Origin: Dermatophagoides farinae | Taxonomy: Eukaryota; Arthropoda; Arachnida; Sarcoptiformes; Pyroglyphidae | Assembly (NCBI RefSeq): GCF_024713945.1 | Contig: NC_134685.1 | Location: 2,599,001 to 2,663,000, forward strand | Direction of reading: 5' to 3' | DNA: 64,000 nt | In this document: piece after piece, positions 26,797 through 35,987 of the stretch | Position numbering within the stretch: position 1 is the stretch's first letter | Layout: every line of letters begins with the position of its first letter | Translations under genes and position numbers: made by a program | The notes under the pieces: generated by a model | Databases searched by the model: none | What the model saw: the letters and a program-made list of their open reading frames with translations, nothing else | Told to the model about the DNA's origin: nothing

Positions 26797-27127
26797 ATTT
26801 TGTAATTTGTCAAAGTTTTTTTTTCTTCATTAATAAATTGAATTTCTATACAAAAAAAATAAAAATTTCCTTTAAAAAAAAAAATTGCCGAAATATCAGA
26901 CTTTGCTCGGGCCATCTTTGAACAACAATAAATCGTTCTCTGGTGGAAACCGCGAATGAACAAAGTAAAATTTCATCATTTTATTTCGGCTGGATTCGAA
27001 CCCCCTTGGAACCATTTTTTACCAACACACCACCACCAACAACAAGACAGACTTTTGATTTTTTTTCTTTTCTCCAATTAGGCTAAATTGAAACATTTGT
27101 CACTTATTATCACATAATGTTACATTT
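26797..27127. other. Spacer between convergent COPS5 and the transposase-like gene
   Basis: A convergent 3'-3' spacer of 331 bp. A GGATTCGAACCCC string at about 26992-27004 looks like a tRNA T-arm, but its stem does not pair, so it was not called. AATAAA-like strings for both genes are present. Confidence 0.45.
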
Positions 27128-29611
27128 CTAATCATTTTCAACATCAGCATCATCACCATCATCATCGACTTGTAAATTTTGTCCATTCATTTCCAATATT
27201 GCCAATAATTGTTTTGTTTGATCATCATTCAGTCCTTCATTATCATTGGATGTCGATTCAATCATTGTTGTTGAATTATTCGTTGCAGTGGTGGCAACAT
27301 CTTGTGGCCGTTCTTGTAAATTGAATAGATTAGAATCATTTCGTTTGACTGGACAACGAATTCTGCCGAATACCATTTCACGATGTCCAAATTGTTTACA
27401 ATAACTACAACGAAATTTTTTATTCGATTGTTGTTGTTCTAACACTTGAGGATCATCAGGTTGACCAGTGCCATCTGAAATTGATTCCATATCCAAATCT
27501 TTCGGTAGTTGATCATTGGGATACATTTTCCAGATAATCGAATCTTTATCCAATACAAATGGTCTGATAGCATCGTATAGATAAGAAAATCTTTCCGATG
27601 ATAATGGTTGTAATTCTAATCGTTGTGGTAGATTTTCATTTATCAAGGACAGACATTCATTTGCTATTAAACGATAAGAAACGATTGTCTCATTCGAATT
27701 CAATGTTTTTCGACACAAAACAAATCCAGGTAAATCTATTCCAATTTCAAAATGATTATTATCACTTAATACTGTTGTATCGATTTTCTGTATCATAGCC
27801 AATTTCAATGTCCAATCATAAAGATCTAACGTAGTTTGTCCTTGATCATTACCGACAAGATAGGTTTGTATATAACGATCATCATCATTATTAGTGCCGG
27901 CAACATTCAAACAGCAACGATCGGCAAGCATTTTCAGATCGGATAATGAATTCAATCGACAATTTCGAAATTTTTTCTTCAATACACCCATGAATAAATC
28001 ATTCCAACAATATGAATGACCTGTAGGAAGTGTGGAAACTTTAAATTTATCATGTTTACCAATCAATGTTCGCCACATTAAATATGATAATAATGAAGAA
28101 TTTTTCATTTGATTTAGTTGACCATTTGCCAAATGAATTATAGATTCTTGTTCACCAAATAGATATGTAGAGAAAAAATGATGTAACAATGAAAGACTAA
28201 TGTTTATCAGGTTGGTTGTTTGATGACAAATAAATTCTGGCACAATGTACAAGATAAATTTCCTCAATGGTTCGACTACAATACCAAACATGGCTACTTT
28301 GTAACCATGTTTGAAATAAATTCTTGGATTCTGTGGATAAAATGGTAACGAAATGGTCGTATACCAACCGAATGTATAATGCATTGATTTTAATGTTGAT
28401 CGAAATGATTCTTTCAAATTTTGACTAAAATCATTTTGTGCATTTTGAACATATTCATCATAAACGGTTTGACATTTGGCTATGATTGATTGAAAATGAT
28501 TCAATTCTGGTTGAATCATATTCAAATGGGAAAGATATTTTTGTAACAATTCAACTTTTGATGATTCCATTGAATCAATACGAATTAAACGTTGTTGATA
28601 TTGACGACATTCATAACATGGATCAAATCTATCATTAAATGTTTGAATATTAGGATAATAAAGATTCCATAATTCTTGCCATAATGCAAATGATAATGGT
28701 TCCATTTTCAATTCCGAACATGTAATCGAATATTGTTCATAGATATGACGTCGTGATTGATTAGGATTATTTGGCAATAGATATAAATCTTTATTATTAT
28801 TTGATTCAGTGCTAAAACAGCCGGGTATTTGCAATGAATTTTGTTGGCCATAATTCTGTATGAATATCAATGCTTCACGTTGACGACGATTCATTGGTAT
28901 TTTATTCAGACAATTATTATAAATAGATTCATGTCTTGGTGAATCGATTCCATTCGATATGAAATGTTTAAGTACATTTTTAAAACGTTTATTACCACAA
29001 CCAAAAACATAGTGGAAAAATGATCGACATACTTCTTGGCCACGAAATTTAAAATTTGTATGTGCTCGAGAATTGTTGGCGGATTGATCATCATCAGAAT
29101 GGTGGTCTGTTTTTGTTTTTTTACGTTTTCGTTTCGAATCAACATTACTTTGTACAAGGCTATTCATTGCTCCTAGAAGCAATAAATGCTGGTGATTAAC
29201 ATGATCGGGACAATATTTATCCAATGCCATTGCATCCAAATGTGATTTAAATGCAATGGATTTAGAAAATTTTCGATGACATTGTTTCGAACAGCCACAG
29301 CCACCATTATCATGAAAATAGCCATCATAAAATTCGACACAATGATCAAAATATTCTGGTATTGTCAATGTTTGATCAACAATTGATTGTATTTGCACTT
29401 TATCTTGTTTGATGATTGTTGATTTTGTTGGTTGTTCAATGTCATTCTCAATCACATTCGACGATGACGATGATTCAGTCGTGATGTCATTCTTGTTATG
29501 ACTATTGAAAAAAATCAACAAAACATCAATCACTTCTGATGGAAGTTGTTCAGCTTGAAATCGTTTAACAAGATTTTTTACATGATCATCTGATGAACCA
29601 TCTTGATCCAT
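27128..29611 (-). CDS. Transposase-like orphan protein, probably catalytically dead (family uncharacterised)
   Basis: An intronless 827-aa frame. I do not recognise a named protein, but its block order resembles a large multicopy family of uncharacterised fish, cnidarian and insect proteins with a recombinase-like core. The blocks, in order, are a Cys-rich N-terminal patch (GGCGCSKQCHRKF, about residue 107), a helical DNA-binding-like part (VCRSFFHYVFGCGNKRFKNV, then NGIDSPRHE), a FIQNYG...IPG segment, a CYECR motif, and YPQNPRIYFKHGYKVAMFGI. The last conserved block is IIHLANGQLNQMKN...YLMWRTLIGKH...GHSYCWNDLFMGVLKKKF. In relatives, as I recall them, the last block carries an invariant His-Ala-Asp-Asn; here the Asp is absent. 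A zinc-knuckle-like CSYCKQFGHREMVFGRIRC sits near residue 745, followed by an acidic tail. The open frame is intact, which suggests use rather than decay. Confidence 0.6.
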   Translation of the reverse strand: MDQDGSSDDHVKNLVKRFQAEQLPSEVIDVLLIFFNSHNKNDITTESSSSSNVIENDIEQPTKSTIIKQDKVQIQSIVDQTLTIPEYFDHCVEFYDGYFHDNGGCGCSKQCHRKFSKSIAFKSHLDAMALDKYCPDHVNHQHLLLLGAMNSLVQSNVDSKRKRKKTKTDHHSDDDQSANNSRAHTNFKFRGQEVCRSFFHYVFGCGNKRFKNVLKHFISNGIDSPRHESIYNNCLNKIPMNRRQREALIFIQNYGQQNSLQIPGCFSTESNNNKDLYLLPNNPNQSRRHIYEQYSITCSELKMEPLSFALWQELWNLYYPNIQTFNDRFDPCYECRQYQQRLIRIDSMESSKVELLQKYLSHLNMIQPELNHFQSIIAKCQTVYDEYVQNAQNDFSQNLKESFRSTLKSMHYTFGWYTTISLPFYPQNPRIYFKHGYKVAMFGIVVEPLRKFILYIVPEFICHQTTNLINISLSLLHHFFSTYLFGEQESIIHLANGQLNQMKNSSLLSYLMWRTLIGKHDKFKVSTLPTGHSYCWNDLFMGVLKKKFRNCRLNSLSDLKMLADRCCLNVAGTNNDDDRYIQTYLVGNDQGQTTLDLYDWTLKLAMIQKIDTTVLSDNNHFEIGIDLPGFVLCRKTLNSNETIVSYRLIANECLSLINENLPQRLELQPLSSERFSYLYDAIRPFVLDKDSIIWKMYPNDQLPKDLDMESISDGTGQPDDPQVLEQQQSNKKFRCSYCKQFGHREMVFGRIRCPVKRNDSNLFNLQERPQDVATTATNNSTTMIESTSNDNEGLNDDQTKQLLAILEMNGQNLQVDDDGDDADVEND

Positions 29612-30003
29612 GGTATTATTGAATTTATAACGAAATTAAAACAAAAACAAATCAAGAAATGACCATCCATAAACAAAGTATTCGAATGGATTTTAATTCG
29701 ACAAATGTAAAAAAATGAAACATTGAAAAACAAGAAAAAAGTGATTTATTTATTCATTCATTTATACGAAAATGTCCAATTGGACGAGAGAGAGAGAGAA
29801 AAAAAATCAATTTTACAAATAAAAAAATCTGCTTCGTACGTTTTTTTTTTGCATTTTGGTATGATTCAATTTTTTTCAGACCTTTAAAGCCTGTTGGTGG
29901 TGTATTTTGAATGATAACGAATAATGATAAATATGAGGGGGGCCGCCGCTTAATCACCACACAATAAATTTTGGTCCAGAAAAAAAACCATTGCATTTTT
30001 TTT
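29612..30003. other. Spacer between the transposase-like gene and SPCS2
   Basis: 392 bp of A/T-rich sequence. It contains the promoter side of the transposase-like gene and the 3' flank of SPCS2. A short GGGGGGCCGCC island at about 29936-29948 is the only GC-rich spot. No gene is seen. Confidence 0.45.
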
Positions 30004-30619
30004 TTAGTTGATCTTTTTATTCAACATACGTGAATATAAACGCTTTAGATCATCTTCGAATTTTCGTTCAAGAAAATATCCTTCTTCATCGATCCATTTA
30101 CCAATTGTATCTTCTAGTTTTGATTCATTTGGTTGGCCACCATTTTTGTTTGTTTTCAATTCAACCAACAATTGATATTGATCATCAAAACGTTTCATAT
30201 ATGATGATACGGTAATTGACTATATAAGATAAAATGACGAAAATGAGTGATAAACACAAAATTTTATAATCGAATTTATTTACCTTATTTCCATGTTTGG
30301 CTTTCAAAAATATTCCTTTTTCAATCATGGTCGTATAAATGGTCAATATTGCCATGAATACAAAATAGGCACAAACACAAATCAACAGTATTGGCCTTGA
30401 TGTTGGAAATGGATTCATATAATCCCAGATGAGTGCAAATACGGCCACACCAACAGCCATCAAACTGATGCCCAAACGAATATCGATAAGAATGAAATTT
30501 TCTTTATATTGATTTGTATGTGTGAAAAAAAATTTAACAGCATCATCCAAACGATTTTTGATGGCCGAACCGTCCCATTTATCCAATGGTTTGATTTCAA
30601 TCATTTCAGCGTCAGACAT
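30004..30619 (-). CDS. SPCS2: Signal peptidase complex subunit 2
   Basis: Exons 30284-30619 and 30004-30219 (64-bp intron, phase 0) give 183 aa. It is a non-catalytic subunit of the ER signal peptidase complex. Seen: the N-terminal cytosolic stretch with IKPLDKWDGSAIKNRLDDAV, two closely spaced membrane segments at about residues 43-66 and 75-98 (the second ending FMAILTIYTTMIEKGIFL), and the conserved C-terminal cytosolic part with YMKRFDDQYQLLVEL. It is somewhat shorter than human SPCS2 (about 226), mainly at the N-terminus. Confidence 0.93.
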
Positions 30620-30914
30620 TTTTTTTGGAACTAGAAGGCAGTAAATGAATTTTTCAATATCAAATTTAAAAACACCTAAATTTTTTTTTTGTTACTAAAT
30701 AAAAAGAAAAAATTCGAAAACAACTACAACAAGAATTTCTTTTTTTTTTGCAACTTTAAATGCTGACGCGACAACAAAACCTAAATCAACCGGATTGGAT
30801 TCATGTTTGTGTGCAAATATAAACACACACACACACATTGATTGAGTCAAAAGATTCGTCAACTTTTGATCACAGAGGGCGCTTTATTTTAGAATTTGAA
30901 AAAATAAAAAAATT

Positions 30915-32591
30915 TCAATTTTTCATTGTAAACAATGATTCGGTTAAAAATCCTTCGGGTATAGATGATTCTTGCATAAGAACCGTACATAATGTACCAG
31001 TGAAAAAAAATTGCCATTCTTGATAACTTGGTTGTTCAGGATTACAATTTTGTTGAATACATTCTTTCATATCATATAATATCTGTATAAGATCATCATA
31101 ACGTTTTTCATCGGCTAATTCAAGCAAAAATCGAATTACATATAAAATGTCCATATCATTCAGCTCTTCAGTTGTGGTACAGATCCATTCGTCAATTAAT
31201 AGGCCAACATCTTGTACGTTAGTTTTACCACAAATGTTAGCTTTCATGCCAACAATACGGCCAAAAAAAAGATCGCTAGCACGATTTACATTATCATTTT
31301 CAATAGCTTTTTTCGTTGGTTTTGAATTTTTCACAGCTGTTTTCGCCGGTTTATTGGATATTTTTGTGATGGTTGTTTTAGGTTGATTGTTTTGCTGTTG
31401 TTTATTACGAGCATAACCAATGACTTCTTTACGTATGTCATCGGGTAATTCATTTAGTAAACCTGAATCCAATTCCTGTGTAGAACCGGGCATATAATCT
31501 GATGTATTAAATGTCAATGGTACCATCGCCTGTGTTTGGCACGGTAAATCAGCTACCGACGTTGATGGTCCAGGTTCACCAATTGATGATGATGTACGTG
31601 AACGTTTAGAAATAGGCGTACTATGTTTATCATTATCCAGTTCATTCAATAATTTTAAAAGATTCGGTTCAAAATCTTCATTTGAATCAACTTCATATGT
31701 TTTATACGTTAAATTCATCAAACCATTTTTAATGCCAATTATTGGATTTGATGATCGATATTTTTTCACTTTTTCTTCCTGTTGCTGCTGTTGTTGTTCC
31801 AATTGACGAGTAATCCGTGCGAATGTTCCACGAATATCCTGCAAATTTTGATGAACAAGAAATTCATGTAATGGTAATAGTTTTCGTGCACGTAGTGATT
31901 CGATTATCCATTCCGGTCGAACAGTTGTATTTCGTGTACGTTCAGATTTCATTTGTGCCGATGACAAGATTGTAGCGATCGTATGTGTTGTACGATGTCT
32001 ATCGAAAATCAACGTATAATGACCACCAGTGAACAGCATCAAAGTATGAAGATGTGATGCAATAGGATTTGTGTAACCATTAACGAATATACAAACACCT
32101 TTGAACAAAGTAGACAAATCAGATTGTTCAGGTTCGAAATAAAAACGATTAAAATGTTGCCAAACTTCGGCTGTATAATCGACGACAGGTGGCAATGATT
32201 CTGGATCACATATACGCCACTTTGGATCGCCCATAGGAATGTCTGCAAAACGATTAACAGGTGGATCGATATGAAATCGACAACCACGTTTTTGTTGAAT
32301 TTCAAGACAACGTTGACGAAGTCGTCGAAGATATTCACGTTGTTCGGCACAATAATCATCAAATTTTAATCGTTTCGTATGTAGATAATCATGATAGATA
32401 TCTTTGACATCGTATGATTTATCCGCTCTGCTGTCATTGTTTACATCGATTTCATCGTCGAATTCGAATACATCACCATCATCTTCGTGATTGAATTCTT
32501 CCCAAAGTAAATGTTCAGCTGAATTGATCACCGGTCTAGCACATGATAATTTTTGCCGCTTATTACTTCGACCTCGTGGTTTATTATTCAT
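30915..32591 (-). CDS. REV1-like protein lacking the DNA polymerase domain (BRCT-UBM-REV1 C-terminal domain)
   Basis: A single 558-aa intronless frame. Residues 161-245 are a REV1-type BRCT domain: LFKGVCIFVNGYTNP, MLFTGGHYTLIFDRHRTTH, VRPEWIIESLRARKLLP. Residues about 373-396 match a ubiquitin-binding motif with its Leu-Pro core (LLNELPDDIRKEVIGYA). Residues about 455-545 match the REV1 C-terminal domain that docks Pol zeta REV7 and other Y-family polymerases (VGLLIDEWICTTTEELNDMD, MKECIQQNC). Between BRCT and UBM there are only about 130 low-complexity residues. The Y-family palm, fingers, thumb and PAD, some 450-500 residues in REV1 and including the DxD/SxDE catalytic motifs, are absent. 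With one continuous frame there is no intron in which they could hide. REV1 is normally 950-1,250 aa. It is most likely a scaffold-only REV1 or a paralogue; head-to-head with BPHL at 199-220 bp. Confidence 0.85.
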   Translation of the reverse strand: MNNKPRGRSNKRQKLSCARPVINSAEHLLWEEFNHEDDGDVFEFDDEIDVNNDSRADKSYDVKDIYHDYLHTKRLKFDDYCAEQREYLRRLRQRCLEIQQKRGCRFHIDPPVNRFADIPMGDPKWRICDPESLPPVVDYTAEVWQHFNRFYFEPEQSDLSTLFKGVCIFVNGYTNPIASHLHTLMLFTGGHYTLIFDRHRTTHTIATILSSAQMKSERTRNTTVRPEWIIESLRARKLLPLHEFLVHQNLQDIRGTFARITRQLEQQQQQQEEKVKKYRSSNPIIGIKNGLMNLTYKTYEVDSNEDFEPNLLKLLNELDNDKHSTPISKRSRTSSSIGEPGPSTSVADLPCQTQAMVPLTFNTSDYMPGSTQELDSGLLNELPDDIRKEVIGYARNKQQQNNQPKTTITKISNKPAKTAVKNSKPTKKAIENDNVNRASDLFFGRIVGMKANICGKTNVQDVGLLIDEWICTTTEELNDMDILYVIRFLLELADEKRYDDLIQILYDMKECIQQNCNPEQPSYQEWQFFFTGTLCTVLMQESSIPEGFLTESLFTMKN

Positions 32592-32811
32592 TATCTTAAT
32601 TAATCAAATATTAAACAAAAAATAAGCGGGCAAAATTGTCACAATAAATTCAGTTGTGAAAATTTTTTTTTCTAAAATTTTATTTCAAGAATTTCATTCA
32701 TAGATGTCGTTTCCAATATATATTGATGAATTCATATATTCAAGTGGTACATCTGAAAAAATCATTGATTTTTATCTAATCATCAAGTGAATGCAATTTC
32801 ATTCCAAAAAA
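32592..32811. promoter_or_regulatory. Short bidirectional promoter, REV1-like / BPHL
   Basis: Head-to-head start codons lie only about 200-220 bp apart, so both transcripts must start in this interval or its exons. It is A/T-rich with no clear TATA box. Confidence 0.5.
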
Positions 32812-33905
32812 ATGAGTCAATTCCGTAATCGATTTGGATGGCTGTTACGACAGCATTTTCAAAAATCCACTCCAAATGTCTCCATTAATAATCGAATATC
32901 TACTATTTCAGTTTCGAGTACATTGGATCGTCATAATAATAATTTGATTCGAAATCGCCCGAAATTTCCAATTCAAAGACATAATTATCGACCGATTTCC
33001 ACATCATTTAATCAGAATTTGAACGAAACAACTAATGAACAACAACAACAACAGAATAATACTCATAAAAATAAACCAATGACTAATCCAATATTCGGTT
33101 ATGATGTCAAAATTGATGGCCATAAAATTCATTATGAAAGTGCTGGTCAAGGTGAACATGTACTATTATTAATGCCCGGTGCATTAGGCACTGGCCGTAA
33201 TGATTTTCTTCCACAATTGACCGGTTTGGATGGATCAAAATTCAAAATTATTGCCTGGGATCCACCAGGTTATGGACAAAGTCGACCACCAGAACGTGAT
33301 TTTGAAGATTTCTATAGACGTGATGCTATTATGGCAGCCAAATTGATGAAGGTTTGATAGATTTTTTAGATTGTTAAATTTGAAATAAATCGTAATAATT
33401 TCAATTTATTTAGAAATTGAATCATGAAAGTTATTCAATACTTGGATGGAGTGATGGTGGTATAACCGGAATCATATTGGCCGCTGCTAATCCATACAAC
33501 GTACAAAAATTAATCATATGGGGTGCTAATGCTTATGTATGTGAAGAGGATCGAGAATTATTACGTAAAGTTCGTGATGCTCGTAATGGGTGGTCAGAAA
33601 GAATGCGACGACCAATGATCGAGATTTATGGTGATGAACATTTCTATCAATTATGGGATCGTTTCATTTCACATATGTTAACATTAAGTGATATTTGTAA
33701 AATGGACTTGAAACGCATTGAATGTCCAGTGTTAATATTACATGGTGATCAGGATCCAATGCTTGCACGTGAACATCCACTTTATCTGGTCAATAATATT
33801 CCCAATGCAACATTGTTTCGATTTGCCAAAGGTAAACATAATATTCATCAACGATATGCTGAAGAATTTAATGAATTATGTGAAGATTTTTTACTTGTAA
33901 AATAA
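32812..33905 (+). CDS. BPHL: Valacyclovir hydrolase-like serine alpha/beta hydrolase, mitochondrial
   Basis: Exons 32812-33351 and 33414-33905 (62-bp intron) give 343 aa; an ATG seven codons upstream (32791) is also possible. The family hydrolyses amino-acid esters in mitochondria. The first about 90 residues are Arg-, Ser- and Asn-rich with an amphipathic start (MSQFRNRFGWLLRQHF), consistent with a mitochondrial presequence, and include a Gln run. The hydrolase fold starts at YDVKIDGHKIHYESAGQG. The oxyanion/HG-type loop is MPGALGTG, the nucleophile is Ser193 in GWSDGG, the acid Asp294 is in HGDQDP, and the catalytic His322 is in GKHNIH. The BPHL-specific block WGANAYVCEEDRE is present. The full catalytic triad suggests an active enzyme. 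Confidence 0.92.
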
Positions 33906-34038
33906 TCATTCTCATTTGATTTGTATGGAACAAAGCAAATGATTAAAAGCAATTTTTTATTTGTAAAAAAAAAACTTTTGTTCTTGATTACATCAATATA
34001 ATTGAAAAAAAGTTTCGAAAAATAAAATTCTCATTAAA

Positions 34039-35177
34039 TTAAATTAATTCGGCACTATTTTGAATTTTTGGCTCAAGAATATCGTCACGACTTTGAATGA
34101 TTCGCAATTCACGATTGAATGGTAGTTCTAATCCATTTGGCTTATTGTTGGCATATTCATATGTACGTCGAATAATCGAATTTAATGTTGCCGTCACATT
34201 TTCCATTGTTATTTTCAGATCAAATTTTGTTTTTGTAAACCAAGCTAAAAATAATGCAGCAAATAAATCACCAGTACCGGTAAAACGGGACGGAATTCTT
34301 GGTATAACCAATTTACACAATTGACGATCTTGATTATTGGCACCGGGCAATTGACTTGAGCCGATTGTCATCAATTGTTCGTTTGTATCGTCGAAACCTG
34401 TCTCTGTTGATGATATTACAACGGTTTTAATACCCAATGAATGTAGATAATCGATAGCTTCTAATGCTGTTTTCATTCCGGTAATTTTAATTCCACTTAA
34501 TAATCTGTGATTTTGAAAAAAAAAATAAAAGTCAGAAATCAATCAGAATTACGAAAAGGATACAAACTCGGCTTCGAATTGATTTGGACAGATAATATCG
34601 GCCAATGGAATAATTTTTTCTTTATAAACGGAAAGCAGCTCATGTGGTACATACTAAGAAGTGACAAAAAAATATTCAAATGGAATTGGAATGATAACGA
34701 CAACAAAAAAACAAATTAATTACCATTCTGCCATCATCTCCGAGTACTGGATCGCAAACTATTGAAATGTAAATAATGAATTTTTAAATTTCAATTTTTT
34801 TTGATTCTGATTTATTCTGAAAAAAATAAATACTTACGATAAACAACATTTGGAGCTACGGATTTTATTTCCTTAATAGCCGAATGCATTGCTTCAAGAA
34901 AACTGGCTGATCGAGCATAACCGGATAATAAATGGGTATATTTACAAAGAAGATTATTATGTCGAAGACCGTCGATTAATTCAAAAATATCTTGTTCATT
35001 TAATACTTGTCCAGTCCATCGTGGATAACCAGTATGAGTGCTGAATTGAACTGAATTAATGAAATCAACATCGAATCCAAGTGTTTGTAATGGAAATACA
35101 GCGGATTTATTACCACAATAGCCCGATACAACATGACTTTGGATCGAAAGAACACGATGATCATTATCGATATCCAT
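34039..35177 (-). CDS. PDXK: Pyridoxal kinase
   Basis: Four exons: 34838-35177, a 35-nt microexon 34724-34758, 34568-34653 and 34039-34504, giving 308 aa (human enzyme 312). It phosphorylates vitamin B6 vitamers to pyridoxal 5'-phosphate. Seen: [18 protein letters not shown] (substrate-binding Ser and Gly loop), [26 protein letters not shown] on the microexon, [20 protein letters not shown] then [12 protein letters not shown], and the ATP/anion-hole motif [13 protein letters not shown] with catalytic Asp233. The E-L junction (exon 3 to 4) uses the donor GTTTGT, chosen because it alone keeps phase and restores the family's FEAELLSG sequence. The gene is convergent with BPHL (about 130 bp apart) and divergent from the ABCG gene. 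Confidence 0.95.
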
Positions 35178-35987
35178 AATACTTGTTGGCGATTATTGTT
35201 GATATTTTTAAATATAGAATATCTATGAAAATCAATTTCAATTTCATTCGAGAATGATGATGATGATCATAAAACAGAAAAAATTTTATTGTCCTCCACT
35301 CATTATCAACCACACCCGAATCACAACCATATTTTGAAGGATTCCAAATCACCAATGGAAAAAAATGTTTTTATTATTTTGGAGAAGGAAAAAATCAACA
35401 ATCATAAAAAAAAATCATGATGATGATGATGATGATAACCCAATTTGGTTTTTTTTGTATTCATAATACGTAACATTTGCCAAATCTTGCTCTTGTGGTG
35501 CCATCTGTAGTCCAAGATTCCTGTTAATTAATCAATTGTGTTTAGAATAGAATAATTAGTGGTAACTAACATTTTTTAAATTTCTGTTGATGAATCGATC
35601 GATCTCTATCGATCTGGTTAATGATAATGATGATGATGATTCGTAATAATATCATATATTCCATAGCTAAGGTATTCAGTTCTTATTATATTATTAGATA
35701 ATGATTTTGATCAAATTTTTTTCTCTAAATGTTCACGTTTTTTTTTTTTTTTTTTTTTTGGTTTGTTCACTGTGTGTTTTTTCGAACGAAGAATGAATGG
35801 TTTCCAAGTGACCATTGATCAATAATAGTCACAATTTTTTACACAACAAACACACCAATTGATCGATCTTTAGTATCCATGGTATCATTATAAAATAAAA
35901 AACCTTGAAAAATTTAAAATCAAGTTTAAAATAAAATCATCTACAATGAAAATTCATTGTTGAAAAAACGCCATCATTCAAATTATA
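35178..35987. promoter_or_regulatory. Divergent intergenic region PDXK / ABCG
   Basis: 810 bp between divergent start codons; both promoters lie here. It contains a (GAT)n run at 35418-35434, a T run of about 22 at 35738-35759, and palindromic GATCGATC strings near 35598. No gene was found. Confidence 0.5.

Noticed and set aside
26985-27015. tRNA-like T-arm string (GGATTCGAACCCC) between COPS5 and the transposase-like gene
   Set aside because: On either strand the five-base T-stem does not pair well around TTCGAA, and no matching acceptor stem or anticodon arm is found at the right distance.
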